Source: Arthrobacter sp. FW306-2-2C-D06B
GTDB lineage: Bacteria > Actinomycetota > Actinomycetes > Actinomycetales > Micrococcaceae
NCBI RefSeq assembly: GCF_021789175.1
Contig: NZ_CP084560.1
Location: 1,054,001-1,118,000 of the forward strand
Direction: 5' to 3'
Length of the DNA stretch: 64,000 bases
In this document: positions 33,998 to 43,043 of the stretch, one piece after another
Layout: each line of letters starts with the position of its first letter
Position numbering within the stretch: position 1 is the first letter of the stretch
Made by a program: the position numbers and the translations under genes
The notes under the pieces: model-generated
Databases searched by the model: none
What the model was told of the DNA's origin: nothing
The model's input: the letters and a program-made list of their open reading frames with translations, nothing else

Positions 33998-35680
33998 TCA
34001 TGTCCGGGTGGGTCTGAAGTGGTGGTTGCGTCGGGGTGTTTGGCGGGGGTCGATGTGGGGTGGTGGTTTGAACCATGGCACGCCGGTTTCCATGGTGATG
34101 GTCCAGTGTTCTTTGTGGATGACGTGGTGGTGGTGGCTGCATAAGAGGGTGCCGTTGTCGGTTCCTGTGGTGCCGCCGTTGGTCCAGTAGGTGATGTGGT
34201 GGGCTTCGCACCAGGGTGCGGGGATGGTGCAGTCGGGGAAGGCGCAGCCTTGGTCGCGGGCGATGATGGCTTTGCGGATGTGGGGCGGGAAGATCCGGGT
34301 GGTGCGGCCGATGTCCAGGACGCGGCCCTCGCTGCCGAGCAGGACGGGGATGATGTCGGCGTCGCAGGCGATCTTGCGGATGGCCGAGGGGTGGAGCGGG
34401 CCCTGGAACGTGGCGGCGCCGCCGCCGAGGCGGGGGCCGGCGGGCGTTTCGCGGTCGAGGTGTGCGTGGTGTTCGAGGCGTTCGAGGAGGTCTTGGTAGT
34501 CGATGGTGACCATCACCTGGGGGCGGAGGCCGCCGTTGGCGGGCAGTTCGCCGGTGGACAGGGCCACGGCGCAGGCGCCGACGAGTCCGTCGAGGAGTTT
34601 CTGGGGGCGGGAGCGGCGGTCCAGGTCGGTACCGGCGCCGGTGTCTGTGTCGGTGCCGGTGGTGTTGGGCTGGAGGCGGGGGTTGGTGGCGGTGTTCATG
34701 ACGGTGGCGAGGGTTTCGAATTGTTCGGCGGTGGCGAAGATTTCCAGGTGGTGCAGTCCGCGGCGGGGTTTGCGGATGAACGCTCCTTGGCGGTGGCGCA
34801 GTTCTTCCTCGCCGGGTTCGGTTCCGTCCTGATCGATGGCGTCGACCCAGCGCTTGGCCATCCGGTTCACGAAGTCGGGATCGCTTTCCATGGCGGTCCG
34901 GGTGAGGGCGTGTTCCATCTGGTGGGTGGTGTCCGTGTCGGCGAGGTGGCGTACCTGGTCCAGGGCGATGGTGATGAGGGTGGCTGAGCGGGAGGGCAGG
35001 GCCGCGGTGGTCAGGGCCGCGGCGAGGACCTCGTGCCGTGCGGGGAGGTCCTGCCCTGCGATCCCGGTCTGCGGGAGCACGCTTTCGGCCAGTGCGAGCC
35101 GGCGTCGGGCTTCGCCGATGCCGATCCGCAGCCTGGCGCGCAGGAATTCGGCGGCGTTCCGGTACCCGTCGTCGAGTGCCGCGGCTGCGGTATCTGTTGC
35201 GGTGGGTTCGGTCCAGCCGGTCCGCCACCCCGGCGCCGGGGATGCCTGCGGTGCGGCCTGGGCTTCGCGCCGGGTCCGTTCCACGGCCTGGGCTGCGACG
35301 AGCTGCAAAAACTCGACCGTCCGGGAGATCTCCTCGACCTTGCCGGCGAAATCCGCGGCTTCAGGGAAAGCCAACACGCGGGCGTCGGCGAGAGCGGTTG
35401 AGCGCAACGCATCGATCGCCGCCAGTGCCTGATCAAGGCCTGTTGCCGATGACAGTGCGGCCCGCGACAGTGTGGCCGGCGACAGCGCGGCCCGCGACAG
35501 TGTGGCCGGCGACAGCGCGGCCCGCGACAGTGCGGCCCGCGACGGCCCGGCGGCCGGGTTTCGCTGTCCGGTATGCCAGGCAGGAACGGGCTTCAGGCGG
35601 CGGGACAGGCGTTCCAACGCCACGATCCCGACCTCGGGCGGGGCTGCCCGACGTGCCACGAGTTGACCGATGCCTTCCAT
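33998..35680 (-). CDS. DUF222/HNH endonuclease
   Basis: A 560-residue protein of the DUF222-HNH family that is expanded in Actinobacteria. DUF222 covers the middle (FLRARLRIGIGEARRRLALAESV, TEQFETLATVMN-like block). The HNH nuclease is near the C-terminus: CAFPDCTIPAPWCEAHHIT, NGTLLCSHHHHVIHKEHW. ATG 35680 is chosen over an upstream in-frame start. The N-terminal ~30-60 residues include a pentapeptide repeat (SRAAL/SPATL) from a 15-nt tandem repeat. Cellular role unknown. Confidence 0.9.
   Translation of the reverse strand: MEGIGQLVARRAAPPEVGIVALERLSRRLKPVPAWHTGQRNPAAGPSRAALSRAALSPATLSRAALSPATLSRAALSSATGLDQALAAIDALRSTALADARVLAFPEAADFAGKVEEISRTVEFLQLVAAQAVERTRREAQAAPQASPAPGWRTGWTEPTATDTAAAALDDGYRNAAEFLRARLRIGIGEARRRLALAESVLPQTGIAGQDLPARHEVLAAALTTAALPSRSATLITIALDQVRHLADTDTTHQMEHALTRTAMESDPDFVNRMAKRWVDAIDQDGTEPGEEELRHRQGAFIRKPRRGLHHLEIFATAEQFETLATVMNTATNPRLQPNTTGTDTDTGAGTDLDRRSRPQKLLDGLVGACAVALSTGELPANGGLRPQVMVTIDYQDLLERLEHHAHLDRETPAGPRLGGGAATFQGPLHPSAIRKIACDADIIPVLLGSEGRVLDIGRTTRIFPPHIRKAIIARDQGCAFPDCTIPAPWCEAHHITYWTNGGTTGTDNGTLLCSHHHHVIHKEHWTITMETGVPWFKPPPHIDPRQTPRRNHHFRPTRT
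35457..35546 (-). repeat. Six tandem 15-nt units inside the HNH gene
   Basis: Units of the type GCGGCCCGCGACAGT start at 35457, 35472, 35487, 35502, 35517 and 35532, alternating with GTGGCCGGCGACAGC. They encode in-frame pentapeptides SRAAL and SPATL, so copy-number changes would not shift the frame. Confidence 0.85.
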
Positions 35681-35773
35681 GAATAAACCCTGACACGGGG
35701 GTCTGACATTAATAGCCCCCGCGCTGCCAATCGACGCCGCGAAAAGCGAAACAAGGAAAACAGGTCTCAAAAA

Positions 35774-36094
35774 TCAGGTGCTGAGGTCCCAATGAACCCG
35801 TATCGCCTCGGCGATCGGGCCGGTGACGTCGATCTGGAAGGCAACGGGTGCGGTTCCCGTCTCTTCAATGACGGTGTCGTGGTAGACCCGGCCGCATGAC
35901 GGACACAGAGTGTAGAGGTCCTCATCGTCGGGCCACGGAGCCAGTCCGGCGGGGACCGGCGTGTTTGCCCCGGAGTAGACCGGGACGCCTTGTGAGTTGG
36001 CCTGAATCAATCCCTCTTTGCTGACGGTGTTTCCGCAGAGGCAAGTGATCGTGGTGACATCGTGGCCGATGACATCAGCGAATTCAGTGTCCAT
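35774..36094 (-). CDS. Zinc-ribbon-like small protein of unknown function
   Basis: A 106-residue acidic protein with two cysteine pairs (CLCG at 18-21 and CPSCG at 64-68) that could form a zinc ribbon. A GGGAGC ribosome site precedes ATG 36094. No family recognised. Confidence 0.65.
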   Translation of the reverse strand: MDTEFADVIGHDVTTITCLCGNTVSKEGLIQANSQGVPVYSGANTPVPAGLAPWPDDEDLYTLCPSCGRVYHDTVIEETGTAPVAFQIDVTGPIAEAIRVHWDLST

Positions 36095-36227
36095 TTGAGC
36101 TCCCGGAGTCGGAAGAGACGTTCTGCTTGTAGCTTATGCCCGCGGATCGCCTCCCGTCGCTGCCACTTTGGCCGCGCCTTGATTACTTGGACGGAGGTGG
36201 GCCCAAGCTTCAGCCTAGACTCCTTGG

Positions 36228-36755
36228 ATGGCTACGGATCTTGAGAGTGTTTTCCTCAACGGCACGGTTGGTGCCGGCAAGACGACCACGGGCGAAGCCC
36301 TGCACTGGCTCCTCGCCGACGACGGAATCAGCAATGCCGTGATCGACCTCGATGAGTTGCGGCGGAGCTGGCCTGCGCCTTCAACGGACCGGTTCAACCA
36401 CGAGCTGGAACTGAGGAATCTCCAAGCTGTCGCGGGGAATTATCGTGACGTCGGCGTACGGAGGTTCATTCTGGCAGGAGTGCTTGAGCAATCCACTGAG
36501 GTGGAGCGCTATCGTGCGGCCCTCGGTGGAGGAAAACTCACGGTGATCCGGCTGGATGCGTCAATCGAGACTATCCACGAGCGACTCAGGGTCCGCCACG
36601 AAGCCCAGGGCCGGGAGCTGGCATGGCACCTGCATCGCAGCGTGGAGCTCGATGAAATCCTGACTGAAGCCCGACTCGAAACACATGTGGTGGCGACCGG
36701 ACCGCGAAGCCCAAAAGAGGTTGCCCAGGCAGTTCGGGCTCTGGTTGGGTGGTAG
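36228..36755 (+). CDS. P-loop kinase-like NTPase
   Basis: A 175-residue P-loop protein with Walker A GTVGAGKTTT (residues 12-21), an adenylylsulfate-kinase/shikimate-kinase-like NAVIDLDELRRSWP, and RLRVRHEAQGRELAWH as a lid-like arginine region. Substrate unknown; often annotated as an AAA-type or nucleotide kinase-like protein. Confidence 0.75.
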   Translation: MATDLESVFLNGTVGAGKTTTGEALHWLLADDGISNAVIDLDELRRSWPAPSTDRFNHELELRNLQAVAGNYRDVGVRRFILAGVLEQSTEVERYRAALGGGKLTVIRLDASIETIHERLRVRHEAQGRELAWHLHRSVELDEILTEARLETHVVATGPRSPKEVAQAVRALVGW

Positions 36756-36814
36756 GAGCAGCCAAGCCCGGCAGACCCATGGAGCCCGCCGACAACGCTT
36801 AGTGAAGGGACGCG

Positions 36815-37318
36815 ATGAAATCCAACGAACTGCTGCAGGATGCCTTTGGCCGGATCCGTGACACTGTGGCCGCCACCCTTGAAGGGCTCGACGACGGCTC
36901 TCTGGTCCGTCGGCCCGCCAGCACCGGAAACTCGATTGCGTGGTTGATCTGGCACCTCAGCCGGGTGGAGGACGTCCAAGTCGCCTCCGCCGCCGGCGTC
37001 GAACAGGTGTGGACCTCGCAGGACTATGCTGGTCGATTCAAGCTGCCGCTCCCTGAACGCGACACCGGCTACGGCCACTCGAGCGATAAAGTCGATGCGG
37101 TTCAGGCCCCGCCGGAGCTGCTGCTCGAATACTACGACGCCGTCCACCGGCAGACGGTTGCGTTCCTGAAAACCCTCGGGGACGAAGACCTTGATCGCAT
37201 TGTCGACACCCGCTGGGATCCGCCCGTCACCATCGGCGTGCGGTTGGTCAGCACCATTGCGGATTGCCTTCAGCACGTGGGGCAGGCCGCCTATGCCAAG
37301 GGCTTAGGCGGCCTGTGA
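36815..37318 (+). CDS. DinB/DUF664-family protein (mycothiol-transferase-like)
   Basis: A 167-residue four-helix protein: N-terminal RIRDTVAATLEGLDDGSLVRRP, SIAWLIWHLSRVED (metal His) and DCLQHVGQAAYAKGL (second His region) are DinB-fold motifs. Actinobacterial members include mycothiol-dependent enzymes. Specific reaction unknown. Confidence 0.85.
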   Translation: MKSNELLQDAFGRIRDTVAATLEGLDDGSLVRRPASTGNSIAWLIWHLSRVEDVQVASAAGVEQVWTSQDYAGRFKLPLPERDTGYGHSSDKVDAVQAPPELLLEYYDAVHRQTVAFLKTLGDEDLDRIVDTRWDPPVTIGVRLVSTIADCLQHVGQAAYAKGLGGL

Positions 37319-37327
37319 GCGCACTCC

Positions 37328-38737
37328 TTATACGGCTTTCCGGGGTTTGAAGACCAACCCTAGGACGGCTGCTAGCGCGAGCGCGGAAAGGACGGTTGCC
37401 GACCAGAACCCGGCCCGTCCGCCGGTCAGGAAGTCGCCGGGGATAGCGAAGGCCGCGTAGATTGAAGCCACAATGGCCAGGCCGACGGCGCCACCCAGTT
37501 GCTGCATTGTCTGGAAGAGCCCCGACGCGGACCCTGCGTGCTCCGGTTCGACATTGCGCAGCGCGAGCGTTGTGAGCGGCATGAACGTCATGCCCGCCGA
37601 GATTCCAGTGCCCAGAAGTGCAAGCAAAACAAGGGCGAACGGTGTGTCCGTGTTCAGTTGTGTCAGCGGCAAGAAGGCGACGACGCGAAGGGCGGTGCCG
37701 AAGATGACCAGCCGGACGGCCCCGAAGCGCTCGAGTAGACGCGGGACGATCCGCGACATCGCGAAGATGCTCAGTGGCATCGGCAGGAACGCCAGTCCGG
37801 TCACCATGGGCGTGAGGTGCAGATCGTCCTCGAGGTACTGGACCATGAGGAAGAACATCGCCAGCATCCCGCCGTAGGTGGCCGCCATCGCGGCCAGCGC
37901 AGCCACTCGGCTCGGGCTGCGCAGCAGCTGTGGACGGAGCAGTGGGTGGGCGACCCTCCGCTCGGTGACGGCGAGCACTGCGATCAGTGCTGCCCCGACC
38001 ACCAGGCCGCCGATCGTGCGCGGGCTGGACCAGCCGACGTCGCCCGCTTGAATGAGACCCCACACGATCGCGACGGCGCCGCCCGTGGCGGTCACCGCTC
38101 CGAAGATGTCGAAGCGCCCGGGCCGTCGGGGGGTTTCCGCGACAAGGCGCGGCACCGCGATGAGGACCACGACGCCGATCGGTACGTTGATGAAGAGGGT
38201 CCACCGCCAGCTGGTGGTGTCGGTGAGCAGTCCGCCGAGGATGAGCCCGAGCGCGCCACCCATTGAGGCAATGGCGGAGAACAGTGCGAGCGCCCGGTTC
38301 CGCGCGCCGTCGTCCTTGGCGCTGGTGGTGATGAGCGCGAGGACGCTCGGGGCGGCGAATGCGGCGCCGAGGCCTTGGAGTGCGCGTGCGATAACAAGGA
38401 GGAGGGGCGACGTGGCCAAGCCTCCAAGCAGCGAGAAGAGCGTGAAGGCCGCGACGCCCACTAGGAAGGTGCGACGGCGGCCGACGACGTCTCCGATCCG
38501 TCCGCCGAGCAGCAGGAGGCCGCCGAAGGCGACGGCGTAACCGTTCAAGACCCAGCTGAGCTCGGCCCGGTCGAAGTGGAGGTCGGTGGCGATGTGGGGG
38601 AGCGCGACGTTCACTACGGTCGCGTCGAGGACAAGCATGAGTTGGGCCAGCATGACCAGCCAGAGGCCAATGCTGCCGGCGCGACGGCCGGATGTAACGA
38701 TCCCGGCCGGTGCGCGAGTGGCGATTGTGGGTGTCAT
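37328..38737 (-). CDS. MFS multidrug exporter, DHA2 (14-TMS) type
   Basis: A 469-residue drug:proton antiporter. The N-terminus LVLDATVVNVALPHIATDLHF is the DHA2 motif. Motif A (GGRIGDVVGRRRTFLVGV), motif C-like GGALGLILGGLLTD and FINVPIGVVVLIAVPRLV follow. It is divergent from a TetR gene with a palindromic operator between them, so it is probably repressed by that regulator and induced by the exported compound. Confidence 0.92.
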   Translation of the reverse strand: MTPTIATRAPAGIVTSGRRAGSIGLWLVMLAQLMLVLDATVVNVALPHIATDLHFDRAELSWVLNGYAVAFGGLLLLGGRIGDVVGRRRTFLVGVAAFTLFSLLGGLATSPLLLVIARALQGLGAAFAAPSVLALITTSAKDDGARNRALALFSAIASMGGALGLILGGLLTDTTSWRWTLFINVPIGVVVLIAVPRLVAETPRRPGRFDIFGAVTATGGAVAIVWGLIQAGDVGWSSPRTIGGLVVGAALIAVLAVTERRVAHPLLRPQLLRSPSRVAALAAMAATYGGMLAMFFLMVQYLEDDLHLTPMVTGLAFLPMPLSIFAMSRIVPRLLERFGAVRLVIFGTALRVVAFLPLTQLNTDTPFALVLLALLGTGISAGMTFMPLTTLALRNVEPEHAGSASGLFQTMQQLGGAVGLAIVASIYAAFAIPGDFLTGGRAGFWSATVLSALALAAVLGLVFKPRKAV

Positions 38738-38806
38738 GGGAGGTGTCCTGTTCTAGCCGAGGGGGCTGACGTACACTAAGAGGAGAGTTGCTCCGTTTAG
38801 AACTAT

Positions 38807-38823
38807 ACGGAGACACTCTCCGT
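38807..38823. promoter_or_regulatory. TetR operator between exporter and regulator
   Basis: ACGGAGACACTCTCCGT is a perfect 7+7 palindrome with a 3-nt centre. An extra half-site CTCCGTT lies at 38791-38797. It sits midway between the divergent starts (38737 and 38853). Confidence 0.75.
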
Positions 38824-38852
38824 TTTGCAATGGTGTATTGAAAGGTGTTTCT

Positions 38853-39401
38853 GTGCGCGCTGACGCTCAACGCAACCGCGATCGGATTGTGGAGGTTGCA
38901 CGTGCGCTCTTCCGGGTCAAAGGCTACGAAGCCGTTTCGATGGACGAAGTCGCCAAGGCGGCCGAGGTGGGACCCGGTACGCTCTATCGACACTTCCCGA
39001 CCAAGGAGTCCCTGTACGACGCGGTTCTCGAAGCGTGGGCAGAGAAGGTCAACACCGCCGTCGACCGGGCCCTTACGCTCGACGCCACCGCTCGGGAGCG
39101 GTTGTTGAATTGGTTGACCGACTATGCGTCGATGCTGACCGAGCACAAGGGCGCCGCCGCGCGGATTACCGCCGCGCTGGGCGACCCGGGTTCACCATTT
39201 GCAGCAAAGTGCCAGACCTACCTCGGCGCCAATCAGCGCGTGATCGAAGCGTTGGACTCCGCCTTGCGCCCTGGAGTCGATGCAATGCAGATCAGCCGGC
39301 TCGTCGGCGGCGTGGCTGCAGTGGTAGATAACAGCGAACTTCCGGCTGATGCAGCAGCATCGATGCTCGCGGTAGTCGCTGACGGACTTATCGCTTCCTG
39401 A
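38853..39401 (+). CDS. TetR-family regulator
   Basis: A 182-residue regulator. N-terminal HTH: RIVEVARALFRVKGYEAVSMDEVAKAAEVGPGTLYRHFPTKESL. The C-terminal ligand domain resembles the TetR_C_33 type (GAAARITAALGDPGSPFAA). GTG 38853 follows AAAGG. Divergent from the DHA2 exporter, its probable target. Confidence 0.92.
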   Translation: MRADAQRNRDRIVEVARALFRVKGYEAVSMDEVAKAAEVGPGTLYRHFPTKESLYDAVLEAWAEKVNTAVDRALTLDATARERLLNWLTDYASMLTEHKGAAARITAALGDPGSPFAAKCQTYLGANQRVIEALDSALRPGVDAMQISRLVGGVAAVVDNSELPADAAASMLAVVADGLIAS

Positions 39402-39538
39402 CGCGGTTCAGCGCTGTGCTGAGTACTCCAGCATCTGAGCTGTACTCCAAGTGCACCACGTCACTTACTCGCAAATTCGTTAATCAAGTCCAGTAGGGAT
39501 CACTCAAGGCTGCCCAGAAGCCCGTCCGTAGGATCCGT

Positions 39539-39560
39539 AGTGAGCCGAAGATGGCTCACT
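39539..39560. terminator. Hairpin in the 39402-39635 gap
   Basis: AGTGAGCC (39539-39546) pairs perfectly with GGCTCACT (39553-39560) around a 6-nt loop, with CTTTT about ten bases behind. It may terminate the TetR transcript; nothing else is evident in this 234-base gap. Confidence 0.45.
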
Positions 39561-39635
39561 GCCATTGCTTTTGGGATGCAATGTGCGGCAGTACCAACCC
39601 CGGCAGGGCCCTGAACCATGCCAAGGACGCACATC

Positions 39636-40550
39636 ATGAAAACTGCAAAACTCATGGCCGTCGCTTGCCTTTTGCTTGCTTGGACAGCCACACCATTATC
39701 CGCCGCACATGCCGCACCGATGGATGCTTCGGGCATTGTCTTGGGCAGCGACATTTCCTGGCCCCAATGTGGTGGCGGACTTCCTGTGGGCCAGGCGTTC
39801 GGAATTGTCGGCGTGAACGACGGCCGTCCGGGCACCGCGAATCCCTGTTTCGCCGAGCAGCTGGGCTGGGCCAGCGGCTCGGTGGGCGGGACAAGCCAAC
39901 CCGCGGCCGCCTTGTACGTCAACACAGCCAACCCCGCGGAGTATGGCGGGTGGTGGCCGGCATCCGATGCGGACGTGGTCATGAGCCGTCCAAACCCGTA
40001 TGGGAGCTGCGACGGGACGGCTTCGGCGGCGTGCGCCTACCTCTACGGTTACGGCATCGCGTTCGACGACGTCAATCATTACGGCGTACCCGACCCCGCC
40101 AAGCACATGTGGTGGCTGGACGTGGAGACCGGGAACGCATGGTCCTGGGACACCGTGGCCAACGCCGCGGATATTGAAGGCATGGCCGCCTACCTGCAAG
40201 ACATTGGCGCGCAGGTTGGCATCTATTCAACCTCGTACCAGTTCGGAGTAATCGCCGGGCAGCTTCACCCGGACAGCAATCTGAACGGGCTCAAGAGCTG
40301 GCTTGCCGGAGCAACGTCCCCGGAGTCGGCAGTGGAACTCTGCTCGGCCCCGCCCCTGACGGCCGGCGGCGTGGTTGCACTCACCCAATTCACCATTGAC
40401 TTCGATTACAACTACTCCTGCATTCCGCCGGCACCGCCACCACCCCCGCCACCCGCTCCGGTAGTGGCCCCGCCGAAGCCCCCGGTCCCGACGCTGACCA
40501 CAGACGCCAGCGGTAAGCGGAAGCCGGTGCTGTCGGTAGCGCAGAACTGA
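39636..40550 (+). CDS. Secreted protein with glycoside-hydrolase-like fold and proline-rich tail
   Basis: A 304-residue exported protein: signal peptide LMAVACLLLAWTATPLSAAHA, then SDISWPQCGGGLP, FGIVGVNDGRP, WWLDVETGNAWSW and QVGIYSTSYQF, which follow the strand pattern of GH25/DUF1906-like TIM barrels (DISxWQ, DxE, YT/S). The tail is a PPAPPPPPPPAPVVAPPKPP linker and a short end. ATG 39636 gives the best signal peptide. Possibly a cell-wall-active enzyme; unproven. Confidence 0.7.
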   Translation: MKTAKLMAVACLLLAWTATPLSAAHAAPMDASGIVLGSDISWPQCGGGLPVGQAFGIVGVNDGRPGTANPCFAEQLGWASGSVGGTSQPAAALYVNTANPAEYGGWWPASDADVVMSRPNPYGSCDGTASAACAYLYGYGIAFDDVNHYGVPDPAKHMWWLDVETGNAWSWDTVANAADIEGMAAYLQDIGAQVGIYSTSYQFGVIAGQLHPDSNLNGLKSWLAGATSPESAVELCSAPPLTAGGVVALTQFTIDFDYNYSCIPPAPPPPPPPAPVVAPPKPPVPTLTTDASGKRKPVLSVAQN

Positions 40551-40619
40551 CCGTTCCCAGACGAGGTTCGTGACGCGTCGTTTCGTGACCTCAGGCAACG
40601 ATGGACCAGACTTAGGGAC

Positions 40620-41987
40620 GTGACCAACAAACCCCGCCCCGGCCTAGCGATCGCTGCACTGAGTCTCGGGACGGCGCTGAATCCGTTGAACTCGTCGATG
40701 ATCGCGGTCGCGCTGGTGGTTCTGCGCCAGGACTTTGCGCTCGACGTCGCCACGGTCACCTGGGTGATCACGTCCTTCTACCTGGCCTCGGCCGCTGGCC
40801 AGCCGCTCATGGGCCGTCTGGCGGACCGCTTCGGTCCGCGGAGGTTGTTTACATTCGGCATGGCGGTGGTCGCCATTTCCTGCCTTCTGGCACCGTTCTC
40901 GCCGAACTTCGCGCTGGTCTGCGTGGCCCGCGCGCTCATGGCGGTGGGGACCGCGACGGCGTACCCGTGCGCCGTCGTGATGGTCTCCACGCTCAGCCGG
41001 CAGGCGAACATCAGCTCAACCAGACCCCTCGGCCGCATCCAGATGGCGAACACCTCGGCCGCTGCGGTGGGGCCCGTCGTCGGCGGCCTCCTGGTGAGCC
41101 TGGTCGGCTGGCAGGCGCTGTTCGCGATCAACGTGCCGATCTCGCTCCTTGCCCTGATTGTGGTGCGGCAGGTGGCACCGCCCGACGTCGGACGCGAAAG
41201 CGGGAAGTTGTCGGCCCTCCTCCGCGATTCCGACATTCCTGGCATCCTGGCGTTCATCGCATCACTGACGCTGGCGATGATGGCGCTGCTGAACGTGATG
41301 CCGGCCTACCGCTGGTGGTTCATCGCCGTCGCCGTGGTCCTGGCGGGGCTGTTCGCATGGCGCGAGTTCCGGTTCACTCCGCCGTTCCTGGACTTGCGGC
41401 TGCTCGGCCGGAACCGGCCGCTGTTGCTGTTGTACTTGGGTTTCGCGGTGTTCAGTGCGGTCTACTATTTTGCCTTCTTCGGGCTTCCGCAGTTGCTGCA
41501 GCAGGCTGGAAAGTACGACGCCGGCGTGGTCGGCCTGCTGATGCTTCCCCTGGCTGCCATGTCGGTTTTCATCACGCCGGTGACGGTGCGGTTCATTGAG
41601 CGTTACGGCGTGCGGTCCGTGATGATCGTCGGCGTCGTGCTTTTGGCCCTGGCTTCCGGCGCGCTCGGGGCGCTGACGCTGTCCTTCTGGCCGCCGCTGG
41701 TGCTCGGGCTCACGGCGCTGATGGGTGTTCCCTATGGCGTGGTCAGCACGGCGTCGAACCAAGGTTTGTATGTGTCGGCGCGGCCCGAGGACAGGGGAGT
41801 GGCCGCCGGGATTTTCCAGACGTGCCGATACCTCGGGGCCATCACGGCGACAGTTCTCATTGGTGTGCTGTATGGGCCCGGAGTCAACCAGACGAACTGG
41901 GGGCTCATGGTGTTGGTGATGCTGGGGCTGGGCGCGGTGGTGTTTGTGTTGGCCCTGGCTTGGCGGAAGCCGGGGGCCGTGGGATAG
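40620..41987 (+). CDS. MFS transporter, DHA2-like
   Basis: A 455-residue protein with 12-14 membrane segments: ALNPLNSSMIAVALVVLRQDF, GQPLMGRLADRFGPRRLFTFG (motif A), GPVVGGLLVSLVGWQALFAINVP. GTG 40620 is used as start. A short stretch (YDAGVVGLLML) recurs in a broken fragment at 58366-58410. Substrate unknown. Confidence 0.88.
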   Translation: MTNKPRPGLAIAALSLGTALNPLNSSMIAVALVVLRQDFALDVATVTWVITSFYLASAAGQPLMGRLADRFGPRRLFTFGMAVVAISCLLAPFSPNFALVCVARALMAVGTATAYPCAVVMVSTLSRQANISSTRPLGRIQMANTSAAAVGPVVGGLLVSLVGWQALFAINVPISLLALIVVRQVAPPDVGRESGKLSALLRDSDIPGILAFIASLTLAMMALLNVMPAYRWWFIAVAVVLAGLFAWREFRFTPPFLDLRLLGRNRPLLLLYLGFAVFSAVYYFAFFGLPQLLQQAGKYDAGVVGLLMLPLAAMSVFITPVTVRFIERYGVRSVMIVGVVLLALASGALGALTLSFWPPLVLGLTALMGVPYGVVSTASNQGLYVSARPEDRGVAAGIFQTCRYLGAITATVLIGVLYGPGVNQTNWGLMVLVMLGLGAVVFVLALAWRKPGAVG

Positions 41988-42300
41988 GTCCAATCGCGCG
42001 GCCAGAAGGGCGCGGGAGAACAGTAAGCCCTCCGCCCCACTTGCAGTGATGCCTGCATAGGCGGCAAGTGCCGTCTGCCTGGATGCTTCGTCATTGCAAG
42101 TTGAATTGAATCCACGTCCAAGGGCTGCTTGTTGGGACAGGGTTTCCTTTTTCGTGGCCGTCGCGAAACAAGGGGCGTGGTCCCGGCCACGGGGAAATGA
42201 CGACCGGGGAACTCCCGGCCCTGACCTGCGGTTTTGTCGAGCAGCCACGCACCCTGGAGTCCTTCATAAGGAGGCTCGCGCCTTGGGTTAGCAGAGCTTG
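41988..42300. other. Gap without a supported gene
   Basis: No frame here shows recognisable protein similarity or a good ribosome site. On the minus strand an Ala-rich stretch reads through near 42000-42110 but is not convincing. Confidence 0.4.
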
Positions 42301-42329
42301 TTGACACCCCGATAAGGCGGGAATATCGT
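42301..42329 (+). promoter_or_regulatory. Sigma70-like promoter of the DUF1326 cluster
   Basis: TTGACA (42301-42306), a 17-nt spacer and TATCGT (42324-42329) form a near-consensus promoter about 100 bases before ATG 42426. Confidence 0.65.
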
Positions 42330-42391
42330 CGGCCTTACGAGGTTCGTGGGTCTCATAGTGAGTGGTTTCGGCGCTGCCTCTGGGGGAGCTC

Positions 42392-42412
42392 CGCTAGTCG
42401 AATGAACTAGCG
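42392..42412 (+). promoter_or_regulatory. Hairpin abutting the ribosome-binding site of the DUF1326 gene
   Basis: CGCTAGT (42392-42398) pairs with ACTAGCG (42406-42412); the GAGGAG ribosome site begins at its foot. It might modulate translation. Confidence 0.4.
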
Positions 42413-42425
42413 AGGAGAGTCCTCA

Positions 42426-43043
42426 ATGTCTTGGGAAATGTCCGGAAAATATGTTGCTAATTGCAGTTGCGCTTTGATCTGTCCGTGTCCGGTGGACGGC
42501 AGGCCCAACAGTGCCAACGGCGAGTGCCGCGGCGTGGCAGTGTTCCATGTTGCGAACGGGAAGCTCGATGACACCGATCTTTCGGGGATCGACTTCGCCT
42601 TCGTCAATTTCTTCCCGTCTAACCTCACAGCGGGCGGTTGGAAGATCGGCGTCGTCGTCGATGAGGGCGCTTCGGACGGCCAGACGACCGCCCTTGAAAG
42701 CATCCTGCACGGCGAGGTCGGCGGACCGTTCGGAGATCTGTCGGCCCTGTACGGCGAATGGTTGGGCGTTCAGCGGGCCGGCGTCACGTTCTCCGATGGA
42801 GACAGCCCCTCCGCCTCGGTGGGAGACAGTGTGAATTACACACTTGAAACGCTGCCCGGACCGGGTGGTAGCGTCACCACCGTCAAGAACGCGATGTACG
42901 CCTTCGCGGCTGACTACATGATCGGAAAGGCCCCGGGGCACTCGGATCTCTTCGGCCTGGACTTCGACGGGATCTATGGCGAGAGCGGAGAGTTCGCCTA
43001 CGCAAGCGAAATGGCCGAAGGCGCCCCCAAGGGTAGGGCATGA
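42426..43043 (+). CDS. DUF1326 protein
   Basis: A 205-residue cytosolic protein with the DUF1326 N-terminus MSWEMSGKYVANCSCALICPC: a cluster of four closely spaced cysteines (C-x-C...C-x-C) that could bind metal. Later blocks YTLETLPGPGGSVTTVKNAMYAF also fit. It overlaps the following DUF2182 membrane-protein gene by 4 bases; the pair recurs in bacteria, so they probably work together. Function unknown. Confidence 0.88.
   Translation: MSWEMSGKYVANCSCALICPCPVDGRPNSANGECRGVAVFHVANGKLDDTDLSGIDFAFVNFFPSNLTAGGWKIGVVVDEGASDGQTTALESILHGEVGGPFGDLSALYGEWLGVQRAGVTFSDGDSPSASVGDSVNYTLETLPGPGGSVTTVKNAMYAFAADYMIGKAPGHSDLFGLDFDGIYGESGEFAYASEMAEGAPKGRA

Noticed and set aside
33984..35228. 414-residue frame overlapping the HNH gene on the same strand
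   Set aside because: Composition is almost only Arg, Pro, His and Thr; it is the shifted frame of the DUF222/HNH gene.
37248..39146. 632-residue frame across exporter and TetR genes
   Set aside because: Spans two supported genes in other frames and has a biased Arg/His/Pro composition.
41993..42110. Ala-rich minus-strand frame as the end of a lost regulator gene
   Set aside because: No convincing family motif and no usable start; could be composition only.
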